DNA of 64,000 nt from Actinospica durhamensis (GCF_018139695.1 NZ_JAGSOG010000006.1:1-64000), one strand, 5' to 3'. Shown: positions 1 to 8,907, counted from the first letter of the stretch. Numbers and translations: made by a program. Notes: generated from the letters alone by a model not told the origin.

Positions 1-1991
1 CTCGGGTGACGAGCGATGGGGACCGAGGCGCTGCGCGCGGTGTGCGCGTAGTAGTGCAGCAGCCGGCCCACGGCGGCCTCACTCTCGGGCGCGGGGTCGG
101 CGGCAGCCAGGGTGTGGGCGTGGGCGCGCAGGAGATCGTGCAGCCGGTAACGGCCCGGGGCGTAGGCGATCAGCAGATTGTGGTCGACCAGATCTTCCAG
201 CAGCCCGGCGGCTCGCTCCGGGGCGAGCTCGGCCAGAGCCGCGGCGGCGTACGCGTCCAGATCAGGACCCGGAATCAATCCCAGCCGCCGCCACAGGCGC
301 CGGTGCGCTTCGTCCAGGCTCAGGTAGGACAGGTCGAACACGGCGGGCAGCCCGCGTTCCCCGTCCGAGAGCGCGCTGACGCGCCGGCGTCGGTCGCGCA
401 GCTGCCCGGCCAGCTGTTCCAGGCCCCAGGCCGGGCGGTGGCGCAGCAGCGACGCGGCGATGCGCAGCGCCAGCGGCAGGTACCCGCACAGCCCGGCGAT
501 CTCGCCCGCCAGCGGGTCCTCAGGCGCGACGCGGTCGGGTCCGGCCACCGCGCGCAGCAGCGCGACCGCGTCGGATTCCGCGAGCAGGTCGAGCGAGATG
601 ATCTGTGCGTCGTCCAAACCTTTGAGCCTTACCCGGCTGGTGATCAGGACCAGGCATGAGCCGGTACCGGGCAGCAGCGGACGTACCTGGGCCTCGGTGG
701 CCGCGTTGTCCAGCACGATCAGGGTCCTGGTCTCGGCCAGGCGCTGGCGGTAGAGCGCCGCGGCGAGCTCGCCGTCGAGCGGGATGCGCTCCGTGGGCAC
801 GCCAAGGGCCCGCAGCAGGAAGTCAAGGGCCTGGTCCGCAGTACGCGGGGCGTGGCCCTTGGTGTAGCCGTGCAGGTCGAGGAACAGCTGCCCGTCGGGG
901 AAGCTTTCCGCCAGCCGGTGCGCGGCGTGGATCGCGAGCGCGGTCTTGCCGATCCCGGCCATCCCGTCGATCGCCGAGATCACCACCGCGCCGGCCGCGT
1001 CCGTCTGCGCCTGCGCCACCGTCTGCGTGTCCGACTGCATGGGCCGGTTCGGCAGCGTCGCGAGTATGAGCAGCTCGTCCTGCCGACCGGTGAAGTGCCC
1101 CGGAGCCGAAGGCAGGTGCCTGGGCACCACCGCCGCGGCCGACGTCTGCGCGCCCGTGCCCACGCCCGTGCCCGCGACCTCGACCCGCGGGACGCCGTCG
1201 CCGGGCCGGTCGCGCGCGAGCTCACGCTCACCTGCCAGTACGAACTCGTGCACCGCACGCAACTCCGGGCCGGGCTCGATCCCGAGCTCCCCGACCAGCA
1301 CCTTGCGGGCGTTCTGGTAGGCGGCCAGCGCCTCAGCCCGCCGCCCGGCCCGGGCCAGCGCGGTCATCAACTGCACATGGAACTTCTCCCGCAGCGGAAA
1401 GGCGCCGGCCAGCTCCCGCAGCTGCGGCACCAGGCCGTCGTGTTCCCCCAGCCGCAACCGCGCCTCGGCGCCGTCCTCGGCCGCCTGCAGGCGCAGCTGT
1501 TCGAGCCGGGGCAGGCACTGCTCGCGCAGCAGCTGAGAGGGCACGTCCAGGAGCGGCGCGTCCCGCCACAGGCCCAACGCCTCCGTGGCGGCGCTCGACG
1601 CCTCGTTCCCGGAGCCCGCTCCCAGCGCCGCACCCGCGTGCCGGCACAAGGCCTCGAACTCCAGGGTGTCGAGTTCCGCGGGCTCCAGGCGGATCAGGTA
1701 GCCCGGGCTGTGGGTGACGACGCGTGCCGCCACGGCCGGACCCAGGTCATGGCGCAGCCGCACGACATAGGTGCGGATCGTGCGCTGCGCGTTATGCGGC
1801 GCCGCCCCGTCCCAGACCAGTTCCGCCAACTGGTGCACCGGCACCGTGCGGTTCACGTGTACGAGCAACGCCGCCAGCAGCGTACGCTGCCGCACCGCGA
1901 GATGGATCTGCTCACCCGCGTCGTCGAGCACGAGCACCGGCCCCAGAATCCCCAGCCTCACCGAGAAGACCTCCCCGCCCGCGGCGACCAT
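1..1991 (-). CDS. SARP/AfsR-type transcriptional activator with NB-ARC ATPase domain (3' end outside window)
   Basis: The reverse strand is open from ATG at 1991 to the window edge (663 codons). Domains in order: an OmpR-like winged helix at about residues 10-95 (LGILGPVLVLDDAGE, TIRTYVVRLRHDLG), a bacterial transcriptional activator domain at about 100-245 (FHVQLMTALARAGRRAEALA), then an NB-ARC NTPase with P-loop GMAGIGKTALA near residue 348, LIVLDNA and LVLITSR. Such proteins act as cytoplasmic activators of secondary-metabolite or developmental genes, with DNA binding coupled to NTP turnover. A GTG at 1961 (VRLGILGP) is a plausible alternative start, because many family members begin there. 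The TPR region expected at the C-terminus lies beyond the edge. The gene is divergent from the two small peptidoglycan-binding proteins at 2243-3134, which are natural candidate targets; that link is inference. Confidence 0.9.
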   Translation of the reverse strand, partial: MVAAGGEVFSVRLGILGPVLVLDDAGEQIHLAVRQRTLLAALLVHVNRTVPVHQLAELVWDGAAPHNAQRTIRTYVVRLRHDLGPAVAARVVTHSPGYLIRLEPAELDTLEFEALCRHAGAALGAGSGNEASSAATEALGLWRDAPLLDVPSQLLREQCLPRLEQLRLQAAEDGAEARLRLGEHDGLVPQLRELAGAFPLREKFHVQLMTALARAGRRAEALAAYQNARKVLVGELGIEPGPELRAVHEFVLAGERELARDRPGDGVPRVEVAGTGVGTGAQTSAAAVVPRHLPSAPGHFTGRQDELLILATLPNRPMQSDTQTVAQAQTDAAGAVVISAIDGMAGIGKTALAIHAAHRLAESFPDGQLFLDLHGYTKGHAPRTADQALDFLLRALGVPTERIPLDGELAAALYRQRLAETRTLIVLDNAATEAQVRPLLPGTGSCLVLITSRVRLKGLDDAQIISLDLLAESDAVALLRAVAGPDRVAPEDPLAGEIAGLCGYLPLALRIAASLLRHRPAWGLEQLAGQLRDRRRRVSALSDGERGLPAVFDLSYLSLDEAHRRLWRRLGLIPGPDLDAYAAAALAELAPERAAGLLEDLVDHNLLIAYAPGRYRLHDLLRAHAHTLAAADPAPESEAAVGRLLHYYAHTARSASVPIARHP

Positions 1992-2242
1992 CGTGGGCCG
2001 ACACGCGCCGTCGCCGGATTGCAGCCGGATTGCAGCCCTCTGATTTCAGAATAGTCCCGCGCGCCGCCGAGAGCATCAGGGCTCACATGATCGCCGAAGT
2101 GCCACCAGGCTCGTCGAAGCACCCCACCGCATCGGCCCGCCCTGGCCCAGCGTCTCAGAAGCCTGTCCCACCACGCGAGACGCCCGGGTGAACGCAGACG
2201 CGGCGAGCGCACCCGGCCCACACCGACCGAAAGAGGGAAGCC

Positions 2243-2638
2243 ATGAAGAGAAGGATCGCCCTGCGCACGGCGAGCATCGGCGCGATCGCGGCGGCAGGGG
2301 TCGCCCTGACCGCCACCGCCGCGTTCGCGGCCAGCCAGATCGGCCCCGGCAGCAGCGGCCAGCCGGTCAAGTGCGTCCAGGAGGCGATGAACGACCTCGA
2401 CAGCGCCGGGCTTTCGGTCGACGGCAGCTACGGCCCGCTCACCTCGTCCGCCGTCGAGACCTACCAGTCGGACCACGGCCTGAGCGTGGACGGCCTCGTC
2501 GGCCCGGACACCGGCGGCAGCATCAAGACGGTCATCTACAACATGGTCTACACCTCGGAGCGCGACGGCCACACGGACGAGACCCTGGCGACCTGGGAGA
2601 CCACCTGCGACTCCCTGCTCGAGGGTTCGATCAGCTGA
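2243..2638 (+). CDS. small secreted peptidoglycan-binding-domain protein
   Basis: 131 residues. A Sec signal peptide covers about 1-29 (MKRRIALRT, a hydrophobic core, cleavage after TAAFA). One PG_binding_1-like repeat follows, with the hallmark pattern GPGSSGQPVKCVQ then VDGSYGPLT and VDGLVGPDT. The mature protein has two cysteines (C44 and C122) likely to form a disulphide. No catalytic domain is present, so it is probably an extracytoplasmic wall-binding or inhibitor-like module; the function is unknown. GAGGGA sits 4 nt before the ATG, a clear start. It is the first of a tandem pair with 2733-3134 (about 95 bp apart), which looks like a duplication, and it is divergent from the SARP regulator. 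Confidence 0.85.
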   Translation: MKRRIALRTASIGAIAAAGVALTATAAFAASQIGPGSSGQPVKCVQEAMNDLDSAGLSVDGSYGPLTSSAVETYQSDHGLSVDGLVGPDTGGSIKTVIYNMVYTSERDGHTDETLATWETTCDSLLEGSIS

Positions 2639-2732
2639 CGCTCCGAGCGGCTACCCGTTCTCGCACGACTTTCATCAATCAGGGCCCTGTCGAGCTGCTC
2701 GGCCGGCCCCGCGAGCAAGTGAGGAACGTGAG

Positions 2733-3134
2733 TTGAGTATGGGCGACATCACCCGAACCAGGCGTCTGCTGATGGTAGGAGGCATCGCCGTCGGCGCGCT
2801 GGCGCTGGGGATCGGCCCCGCGCTGGCCGCCGCCGCGCCGAGCGACATCGGACCGGGCAGCAGCGTGGCGACGGTCGAGTGCGTTCAGCGGGCGGTGAAC
2901 TTCTTCGAGATTCCGACCGTCGCGGTGGACGGCAGCTACGGCCCGCTCACCGAAAAGGCCGTCGAGCAGTTCCAGGCCGAATTCGGCGACAGCGTCGACG
3001 GAATCGTCGGCCCGCAGACCGGCGCCACGATCAAGACCGAGGTCCAAGACGACATCATCGCGATCCACCACGGCAGCGGCAACGCCCAGCCGGAGGAGAC
3101 GTGGCAGACACAGTGCTCCAGCCTGATCCCGTGA
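2733..3134 (+). CDS. second small secreted peptidoglycan-binding-domain protein
   Basis: About 133 residues, paralogous to 2243-2638: a signal peptide (RRLLMVGGIAVGALALGIG, cleavage near ALAAAA), the motif DIGPGSSVATVECVQ, then VDGSYGPLTEKAVEQFQAEF and VDGIVGPQTGA. Two cysteines (about C50 and C128) occupy the same places as in the neighbour. Start choice: GAGGAA at 2721-2726 is 6 nt from TTG 2733 but 12 nt from ATG 2739, so the TTG start is preferred; both give the same mature protein. No enzyme domain is visible. It probably binds the wall or acts as a small extracellular structural protein. Confidence 0.83.
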   Translation: MSMGDITRTRRLLMVGGIAVGALALGIGPALAAAAPSDIGPGSSVATVECVQRAVNFFEIPTVAVDGSYGPLTEKAVEQFQAEFGDSVDGIVGPQTGATIKTEVQDDIIAIHHGSGNAQPEETWQTQCSSLIP

Positions 3135-3260
3135 CGGTGAGCTGACGCACATCCTGCGTCCCTCGGCGGTGGCTTGGCGGCGACGTCACCAGGCCACCGC
3201 CGAGCTGTCTCGCGACGAACGGCCGAGCCGGCGCGGTTCGCGCTGAATCGGTGCTCTGAT

Positions 3261-3330
3261 GCGTCGTGGCTCGTCGTGGCTCGTCGTGTCTCGTCGTGTA
3301 CGGTCGTAGCTCGTCGCGCACGGTCGGAGC
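3261..3330 (+). repeat. 70-bp array of seven 10-bp units (consensus TCGTCGTGGC)
   Basis: Seven successive 10-bp units starting at 3261, 3271, 3281 and so on match TCGTCGTGGC. The first four are nearly perfect and the last three diverged (CGGTCGTAGC, TCGTCGCGCA, CGGTCGGAGC). The array lies in the 255-bp gap between the second peptidoglycan-binding protein and the LRV protein. A 10-bp period places each unit on about the same DNA face, which suits either protein binding or simple slippage. Confidence 0.8.
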
Positions 3331-3389
3331 GCAGGACGCGGATGCCCCACCGCGCCCGGTAAATCGAGTCGCGAAGCGGCTGCGTTCTC

Positions 3390-4913
3390 ATGCAGGATCG
3401 CGGTGTGCAGCATCGACTCCATGGCCTGGCCGAGAACCCCGCGCTCCCGCCCGATCTGCTCGAGCGGCTCATCGCGGCTGCCGATGAAGAACTGGCCTGC
3501 ACCCTCGCGGGCCGACCAGATCTCACTTCGGCGCAGTTGGCCGACCTGGCAGAGTTCGACGATGCCGCTGTTCGACTCGCATACGACGGACGTCTGACCG
3601 CGGAGGGCATCGATCCCGCGGCCCGGCCGCGCGTCGCGCTCGCTCTACTCGATGCCGGGGTCGGCCGGCCCGAGTGGGGCAGGCTGCTGGCGGGCGACCC
3701 GGTGGCCCGTCATCGCGAGCAACTCGCGGCCTGCCCTGATCTTCCGCCCGATGTACTGCGCGCGCTCGCCTCGGATCCCGAGATCGGCGTCGTCGCCGAG
3801 CTTGCGCTGTGGGCGCCGACGGACCTTGCCGCCGAACTCGCGACTCATCCGCACGCCGAAGTCCGCCGCTCGGTAGCGGCCAATGAAAAAGCGCCGCCGG
3901 CCGCGCTGACGGCGTTGCTGACCGGCGAGGGACTGCCGGCGGCGCGCTCCTGCCTGGTGTGCGACCGCGAGACCATCCCCTTCGTCCACGCCCCGGACTG
4001 CGATCGACGCGGCTGCGACCTGCCGCCGGACGCAGCCTGCGACGGCTCGCACCAGTCCACGCGGCACCAGCTTCAGCAGATAGCGCTGCAGAATCCGGCC
4101 ACCCCGGCTGAGGCCGCAGCGGGCTTCGCCAGGCACCCCTCCATGCTGCTGCGCGTCGCGCTGGCGGCTCGTGCGGACCTCGCTCCGCAGACGGCCGCGC
4201 GTCTCGCCGAGGATGCCATTCCCTGGGTACGTGCGACGCTTGCGAGTAATCCGGTCATCGGTGAAGACGTGATCCGCGCACTGGCCGCGGACCGTGGCCA
4301 CGACGTCCAGCGCCAGCTCGCCCACCACCCGAACCTCCCGCTCGAAGTACTGGATCACCTGGCCGGCGCCACCCGTATCGGGTCGACCTTGCTGCCGCGC
4401 ATCGCCACCGCTTCGCGGGACGAGGTCGAGCATCTGGCTGCTTCCCGGAACCCCGAGGTGAGGATGCTCGTCGCTCATCGGCGCGACCTGCCTGCGGCGG
4501 TCCGTGACGCTTTGGCCGAGGACTGCGACGCGAAGGTGGCCAAGGCCATCGCGCCGCACCCGGGCCTGACTGACGCCCAGTTGCGCACGATGCTCGCGCG
4601 CCACGGCGTGCGGGTCGTCGCGAAAGTCGCCGCCAATCCGGACGCCACCGCGATGCTGCTCGAAGATCTGGCTGAGCACCGACCACCGGTACAGAAGGCC
4701 TTCCGCGAAATCGCCCGCCATCCCCACGCGACGGCAACGGCCCTGCTGCCGTGCCTCGCCGACAGCCAGGCGCGACCGCTGGCCGCCCGCCACCCCGAGC
4801 TGCCGCCCGAAGTGATCGTCGAGCTGCTCGACGACGAGGACTGGCAGGTCGTCGAGGCGGCCGCGGCCAACCCGTCCCTGCCCCGAAGCGTCATGACGAG
4901 CCTGACACCGTGA
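3390..4913 (+). CDS. leucine-rich-repeat-variant (LRV) protein with internal Cys cluster
   Basis: 507 residues made almost entirely of about 24-residue alpha-helical LRV units (patterns such as RNPEVRMLVAHRRDLPAAV, AANPDATAMLLEDLA, ARHPELPPEVIVELL). They form a HEAT-like solenoid, expected to be a cytoplasmic binding scaffold. Between units, about residues 188-217, lies a cysteine/histidine cluster (C188, C191, C204, C209, C217) that could bind zinc or an Fe-S cluster. The founding LRV protein, of Azotobacter, has a 4Fe-4S cluster at its N-terminus, so the internal position here differs. No enzymatic motif is seen. The ATG at 3390 lacks an obvious ribosome site; GTG 3405 is an alternative. 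No neighbour points to a partner. Confidence 0.85.
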   Translation: MQDRGVQHRLHGLAENPALPPDLLERLIAAADEELACTLAGRPDLTSAQLADLAEFDDAAVRLAYDGRLTAEGIDPAARPRVALALLDAGVGRPEWGRLLAGDPVARHREQLAACPDLPPDVLRALASDPEIGVVAELALWAPTDLAAELATHPHAEVRRSVAANEKAPPAALTALLTGEGLPAARSCLVCDRETIPFVHAPDCDRRGCDLPPDAACDGSHQSTRHQLQQIALQNPATPAEAAAGFARHPSMLLRVALAARADLAPQTAARLAEDAIPWVRATLASNPVIGEDVIRALAADRGHDVQRQLAHHPNLPLEVLDHLAGATRIGSTLLPRIATASRDEVEHLAASRNPEVRMLVAHRRDLPAAVRDALAEDCDAKVAKAIAPHPGLTDAQLRTMLARHGVRVVAKVAANPDATAMLLEDLAEHRPPVQKAFREIARHPHATATALLPCLADSQARPLAARHPELPPEVIVELLDDEDWQVVEAAAANPSLPRSVMTSLTP

Positions 4914-5081
4914 CGTGACCAAGGGCGCGATCGCCGAGTCGGTGGCGCGTGCCTGGATGGAGTTGCGCATCCGAGCCCGCCAGGCAGCCGGAGCCGCTGT
5001 CCGCGCAGACGCCGCCGCTCACCCCGACCCGCACCACGGCGACGTGAGCATTTCCCGGTCCGCCGCCGGGTCTGACGGATC

Positions 5082-5348
5082 TCAGCTCTGGAGCCCCGTC
5101 AGGCGGTAGGCGACATCGAGGCCCGTGCTCAGGTAGTCCCGGAAGATGGCATTGTTCAAGGCCCATGGAGATCGCTTCTCCTGGACGAGGCGGATCGCTG
5201 CATCGACGTCATGGCCGAGTTCGACGAGGGCCTGTACCACCACAAGACCGGAGCGGTTGTAACCGGAGTGGCAGCGTACGAAGGTGGTGCGCCCACCGGC
5301 CACGGCTCGCGCCGCAGCCCTCGCCACCTGTTGCACGGGCCTCTTCAC
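5082..5348 (-). pseudogene. protein tyrosine/dual-specificity phosphatase, N-terminally truncated
   Basis: 88 residues with a clear cysteine-phosphatase loop, C-x5-R, in FVRCHSGYNRSGLVVVQALV, followed by the helical tail LVQEKRSPWALNNAIF typical of small bacterial phosphatases. These normally have about 150 residues, with 60-70 ahead of the loop carrying the general-acid Asp. Here the frame is closed by TGA at 5370-5372, only 8 codons upstream of the GTG at 5348, and the seven codons in between (NGHDNGT) resemble a family continuation. The N-terminal half therefore appears lost, and the stretch up to the next gene (5349-5438) shows no recognisable remainder. A short functional protein cannot be excluded. 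It is convergent with the LRV gene. Confidence 0.6.
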
Positions 5349-5438
5349 GGTCCCGTTGTCGTGTCCGTTTCACCGCGCCTCCCGCATGACCCAACGCGGC
5401 AGTACGAGGACTGAGTTCCTCAATGCCCTGCGGTTCCC

Positions 5439-6155
5439 TCACCACGGATTGAGCGCGGCGGAGATGCGGGCGAGCCGAGCGGGTGGCAGGCCGCCGGGAG
5501 CGCGAAAGGCGTAGCTGCCGTCGCATGTCCAGGTGCCTCGGTCGTCGGCTTGCCAGTGGGCTGGGCCGGCTTGGCCTTGCTCGTCGAGCAGGAGTGTGGC
5601 GGCCCGCTCGGGGTCATCGACTCGGGTGCGTGCGGCCAGGGCCTGTACGACGGAGTCGACCGCCGTTTTGTCGAGCAGGTCGTCGCCGAGGGCGGGTAGC
5701 AGCAGGAGCAGGCGGGCGTGCGGGTCCTGAGTGCTGCCGCCGGGCAGGGCGTTGAAGGCTGTCGCCTCGAGTTCGTGCCAGCGCAGCCCCGGGCCGTGGA
5801 AGTGGCCGTCGTCGGCGGCCAGCATTTCGGCCTGTTCCCAGTCGGGGTGGTGCAGCAGGTAGTCGACGCCGGGGTCGTCCGGAAAGGCGCGGTAGACCAC
5901 ATAGAGCCGGTGACGGTCGGTGAGGGGCACGGTGAACACCGGCCAGTGCCCGCCCTGCAGCAGTTCACTGTTGAGGTTCGCGGCCTCCTCGTAGTCGGTG
6001 CCGAATACGGCCTCCTCTGCCTGCTCGCTCTGCACGCATCCGTAGGGGTGTCCGATCACGAACAGGTGCTCGTCGAGCAGTCGCGGGCGATGGATGAACG
6101 GCCCGCCCGCGTATCCGGGTATCTCGACCGGCGGCAACTCCACGCTCGCGGTCAC
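5439..6155 (-). CDS. conserved hypothetical protein next to the DUF6928 gene
   Basis: I do not recognise the family. The GTG at 6155 overlaps the TGA of the upstream gene by 4 bp (GTGA), indicating translational coupling; ATG 6194 in the same frame would overlap by 43 bp and is less likely. From 6155 the product is 238 residues, acidic, soluble, without signal peptide or membrane segment, with a central block rich in aromatic and histidine residues (YLLHHPDWEQ, GHFHGPGLRWHELEA) and leucine-rich ends (ARLLLLLPALGDDLL). Coupling to the DUF6928 gene suggests the two act together. Intact stops and even codon use argue that it is a real gene. Confidence 0.7.
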   Translation of the reverse strand: MTASVELPPVEIPGYAGGPFIHRPRLLDEHLFVIGHPYGCVQSEQAEEAVFGTDYEEAANLNSELLQGGHWPVFTVPLTDRHRLYVVYRAFPDDPGVDYLLHHPDWEQAEMLAADDGHFHGPGLRWHELEATAFNALPGGSTQDPHARLLLLLPALGDDLLDKTAVDSVVQALAARTRVDDPERAATLLLDEQGQAGPAHWQADDRGTWTCDGSYAFRAPGGLPPARLARISAALNPW

Positions 6156-6944
6156 GCCGTGGTGGCTTCCGGTGATGTGAACGCTTCGGCCCATGAGCCG
6201 TCCGGTTGGAGGTACAGCGAGCGGCGCGGGCCCATGAGGGTGGCCGCCGCCGCACGCGCGGCGCGGCGTTGCTCGATCGTGGGGCCGGAGGGGTCGGTCA
6301 GGACGAAGCCGTGGATGGTGATCGCCGATCCGTCGACGTCGTCGGGCGCGTGCCGTCCCTCGACCACGAACCCGAACAATGCGCGCAGTGCCGCCTCGCC
6401 GAGCGTGAGCGGATGGAACGGCAATGGATACGGGCCCTTGCTCAGCTTCCCTGGCACCGGCGAGACCGCATGTTCACCTGCCCAGAAGGGCTTCTCGAAC
6501 GGCAGAGGCTCGCCGATGTTCTCGGTGATCCCGCCGTGCGGCGAGAGGCTGAGCGAGCGCACGAGTTCGCCCTGCTTCCACACGGCGAAGGCCAGCGTGT
6601 CGGACACGCTGTGCATCGCGTGCAGGAGCACCGTGTGCCCCTCGGCCGCATCGAGGTAGTGCCGCGGCAGGCGCGAAGGATGGTCGACCATGACGCGTCG
6701 GTCGCACACGATCTCGAGCCCCGGGAAGTGTGCGGCGTAGGCGACATCCTCCGGCGGGTAGAGCGCCTCCGACAGATCACTGAGCGCGTCGGCACCGGCC
6801 GGCCGGCCGGTCGATCCACCAACCTGGGTGGATCCGCCGTAACAGCGCCTCAGCGGCCTCGCGACCTGTGTCGTCGGGCCGGGCCCGCAAGATCTGCGCG
6901 ACGTCCTGTGCGGCATAGGCCAACAGCCCCGTCTTCGCGCCCAA
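6152..6944 (-). pseudogene. DUF6928-type protein, split by a +4 frameshift in a CCGG repeat
   Basis: The N-terminal part (from TTG 6944 after AGGAG: LGAKTGLLAYAAQDVAQILR ... EALLRRIHPGW) and the C-terminal part (DLSEALYPPEDVAYAAHFPG ... LRALFGFVVEGR) are in different minus-strand frames but join into one actinobacterial DUF6928-like sequence. The switch falls at (CCGG)4, 6795-6810. Removing one 4-bp unit restores a single frame reading HPGWWIDRPAGADALSDL. With the sequence as given, translation from 6944 ends about 10 codons after the repeat, giving a peptide of roughly 55 residues. The function is unknown; the family is cytoplasmic, with conserved SLSLSPHGGI and PFWAGEHAV stretches. It could be a true pseudogene, a phase-variable gene or a sequencing error. 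Confidence 0.8.
6795..6810. repeat. (CCGG)4 tetranucleotide tract inside the DUF6928 gene
   Basis: Four perfect CCGG units. Three units would keep the surrounding reading frame open, four break it. The unit length (4) is not a multiple of three, so each gain or loss toggles the frame. Confidence 0.9.
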
Positions 6945-7076
6945 TGTGTCTCCTACCATGGGGTACGCATGTTGTTGCCCCCCGGAGGCTACACGGCGTC
7001 GGTGACAAGCAGAGCGAGAGCTCCACCTCAGCCCTCGGTCGGCGGCTGACGGCGGGCGTCATCGAGCTGCGTTCGC

Positions 7077-8903
7077 GTGTACAGTCTCGAGCATGACGAA
7101 GAGAATCGAGTCTTCCTCCAGCCGGTGAGCGCGGCTCACGAGCGCAATGCGCTCGACCATCCGGTATCCCTGTTCGACCATGCGCAGCGGTTGTTCGCCC
7201 TGACACCCGACGGCCCGCTGCCGGACGGTGGAGAACCCCTTCCCGACAGCGGCGACTCTCCCTGGCCTCCTCATCGAGAGCGCAAGGCCGCGTTGGCGGC
7301 GCTATTGCGGGAGTTCATCGCCACCCCGGCGTGGACACCCGCAGATCTTCACGAGCGTTGCATGAGCCTGGCCGTCCATGGCCGGGATGTACCCAAGGTC
7401 TGGCACGAACTCGCCCCCGAGCCGTCTGCGAGGCTTCGCGATACGGCTCGTTGGCTCGTACGGCACGGCACGGATCGCCGTGCGGTGCTCGTCGGCCTCG
7501 GTCTGCTCTACGGCAATGCGGAGCGCCATGACATCACCTTGATCAAGATGATCGGGCTGCTGTGCTTCGCCGATCAGCTCGCCATTCAGACTCTGGCGCA
7601 GATCCCGGGTGCGGCGCACGACGTGATCTGGCTCGCGGACCGTTCATGTCACCACCGCATCACCGCAGTGCAGGCATTGATCGCGGACGCCGACCCGCAG
7701 GTGCGTGACTGGGTTCTGTCGACACCGAGATCGCTTCTCTCCAGCGACGTTGCCCTGCGGATTGCCGAGTCGTGTCAGATCTCGCGGTCGTTTGCCGAGG
7801 GAGGTGTATCCGACCGCCTGTGGGATCAGGCAGGGAGCCTACTGCTGGCGATGTGCAGCACCCGCAACTACCGCTACGAGATTCACCGGTACGAGCACGC
7901 CAGTGCCGTCTACCGGGCCTGGATCGAGACCGCGGCGTGCCGGCCGGCCACCTTGGAGCGCGCTGCGCTGTTGACGATGGTTTGCCAGGACATCGCGACC
8001 GGGCCCGCGGCCGCGGTGGTGGGCGAGGACCGCGATGGCCATGTCGCGAGGATCCGGGATCTGCTTGCCTCCCCGGCATGGCGAGAGGCCCTCGAGTACA
8101 GTGCACGGTCGCAGGACCCTGTCGAGGCGCGGCGAGCTCGGTGGGCTGTCGATACGGCGAATCGGCGCGAGCAGCCGGCCGGGCGCTTCGCCGTCCGAGT
8201 CGTCGTGCCCGATCCGGAGCCCGATGGTTTTCCCCAAGTCGAGGCCAGGATCCTGATCGACGATGTCCCGATCGTCGCGGCGAGCTTCGACAGGGGCCCG
8301 GCCGCCGTCCCCGAATGCCTTCTGGCGACCGGGCTGCTGCGTGCCACGGAGGAACCGCGGGAGGTCCGGCTGGCCGAGGCCTACTGCACGGAGGGTTGCT
8401 GCGGCGGGTTGTACGTCACGATCGTGCGTGAGGGCGGCGAGGTGGTCTGGAAGGACTGGCGCACTTCCATGCCGGGAGACCCGCCCCCGGAGTCCAGGTT
8501 CGATGCGGCGCAATACGACGCAGAGATCGAACGAGCCGAGCAGGACCACAGCTGGGAGTGGCCTGCTCGGACCGTCGCCCGCCTCGTGAGCGAGCAACTG
8601 CGCGCCGAGCCCGACATCCTGGGCCGCTGGGGCTGCAAGCCGGAATGGTGCACGTCCTGGCTGACAGAGTTCGACACCGTCCGCCTGACCTTCGAGTACC
8701 CGGCGCACCGGGAGTCGTTCGAGGATCCGTACGTGCAGTTCGGCCTCGTCCTCGATGTCGCGGGCGGTCCGCAGGCATGCGCTACGCAGCTGATCGAGTC
8801 GTTTCGCACCACCGACCCGAAGACGACCGCCGAAATCATCGGCGGCACCAGTGACGGCGCCGAGAAACTCGGCCTGACCCGGAGAAAGTCAGGCCGCTGG
8901 TAG
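7077..8903 (+). CDS. large HEAT-like protein of unknown function
   Basis: Up to 608 residues from GTG 7077. The true start may lie later (for example near SLFDHAQRLFALTPDGPLP), since no good ribosome site precedes 7077. Residues about 70-370 are helical, with HEAT-like phrases (IPGAAHDVIWLADRSCHH, ALIADADPQVRDWVL). The C-terminal part about 380-600 is beta-rich and begins RFAVRVVVPDPEPDGFPQVE. It holds a cysteine motif, YCTEGCCGGLYVTI, and tryptophan-rich stretches (DHSWEWPARTVAR). No signal peptide or membrane segment is present. I do not recognise a catalytic site; the CxxxCC motif could bind metal or form a disulphide. The gene ends in a strong shared terminator. Confidence 0.75.
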   Translation: MYSLEHDEENRVFLQPVSAAHERNALDHPVSLFDHAQRLFALTPDGPLPDGGEPLPDSGDSPWPPHRERKAALAALLREFIATPAWTPADLHERCMSLAVHGRDVPKVWHELAPEPSARLRDTARWLVRHGTDRRAVLVGLGLLYGNAERHDITLIKMIGLLCFADQLAIQTLAQIPGAAHDVIWLADRSCHHRITAVQALIADADPQVRDWVLSTPRSLLSSDVALRIAESCQISRSFAEGGVSDRLWDQAGSLLLAMCSTRNYRYEIHRYEHASAVYRAWIETAACRPATLERAALLTMVCQDIATGPAAAVVGEDRDGHVARIRDLLASPAWREALEYSARSQDPVEARRARWAVDTANRREQPAGRFAVRVVVPDPEPDGFPQVEARILIDDVPIVAASFDRGPAAVPECLLATGLLRATEEPREVRLAEAYCTEGCCGGLYVTIVREGGEVVWKDWRTSMPGDPPPESRFDAAQYDAEIERAEQDHSWEWPARTVARLVSEQLRAEPDILGRWGCKPEWCTSWLTEFDTVRLTFEYPAHRESFEDPYVQFGLVLDVAGGPQACATQLIESFRTTDPKTTAEIIGGTSDGAEKLGLTRRKSGRW

Positions 8904-8907
8904 ACCA

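Noticed and set aside
852..2054. Long plus-strand frame over the SARP gene
   Set aside because: Antisense shadow: the reverse strand gives a clean SARP/NB-ARC protein with P-loop, while this frame is Arg/Gln/Pro-rich without domains.
4915..5109. 64-residue plus-strand frame directly after the LRV gene
   Set aside because: It starts at a GTG next to the LRV stop but has no recognisable family, overlaps the phosphatase remnant and shows low-complexity Ala/Arg/His content; not enough support.
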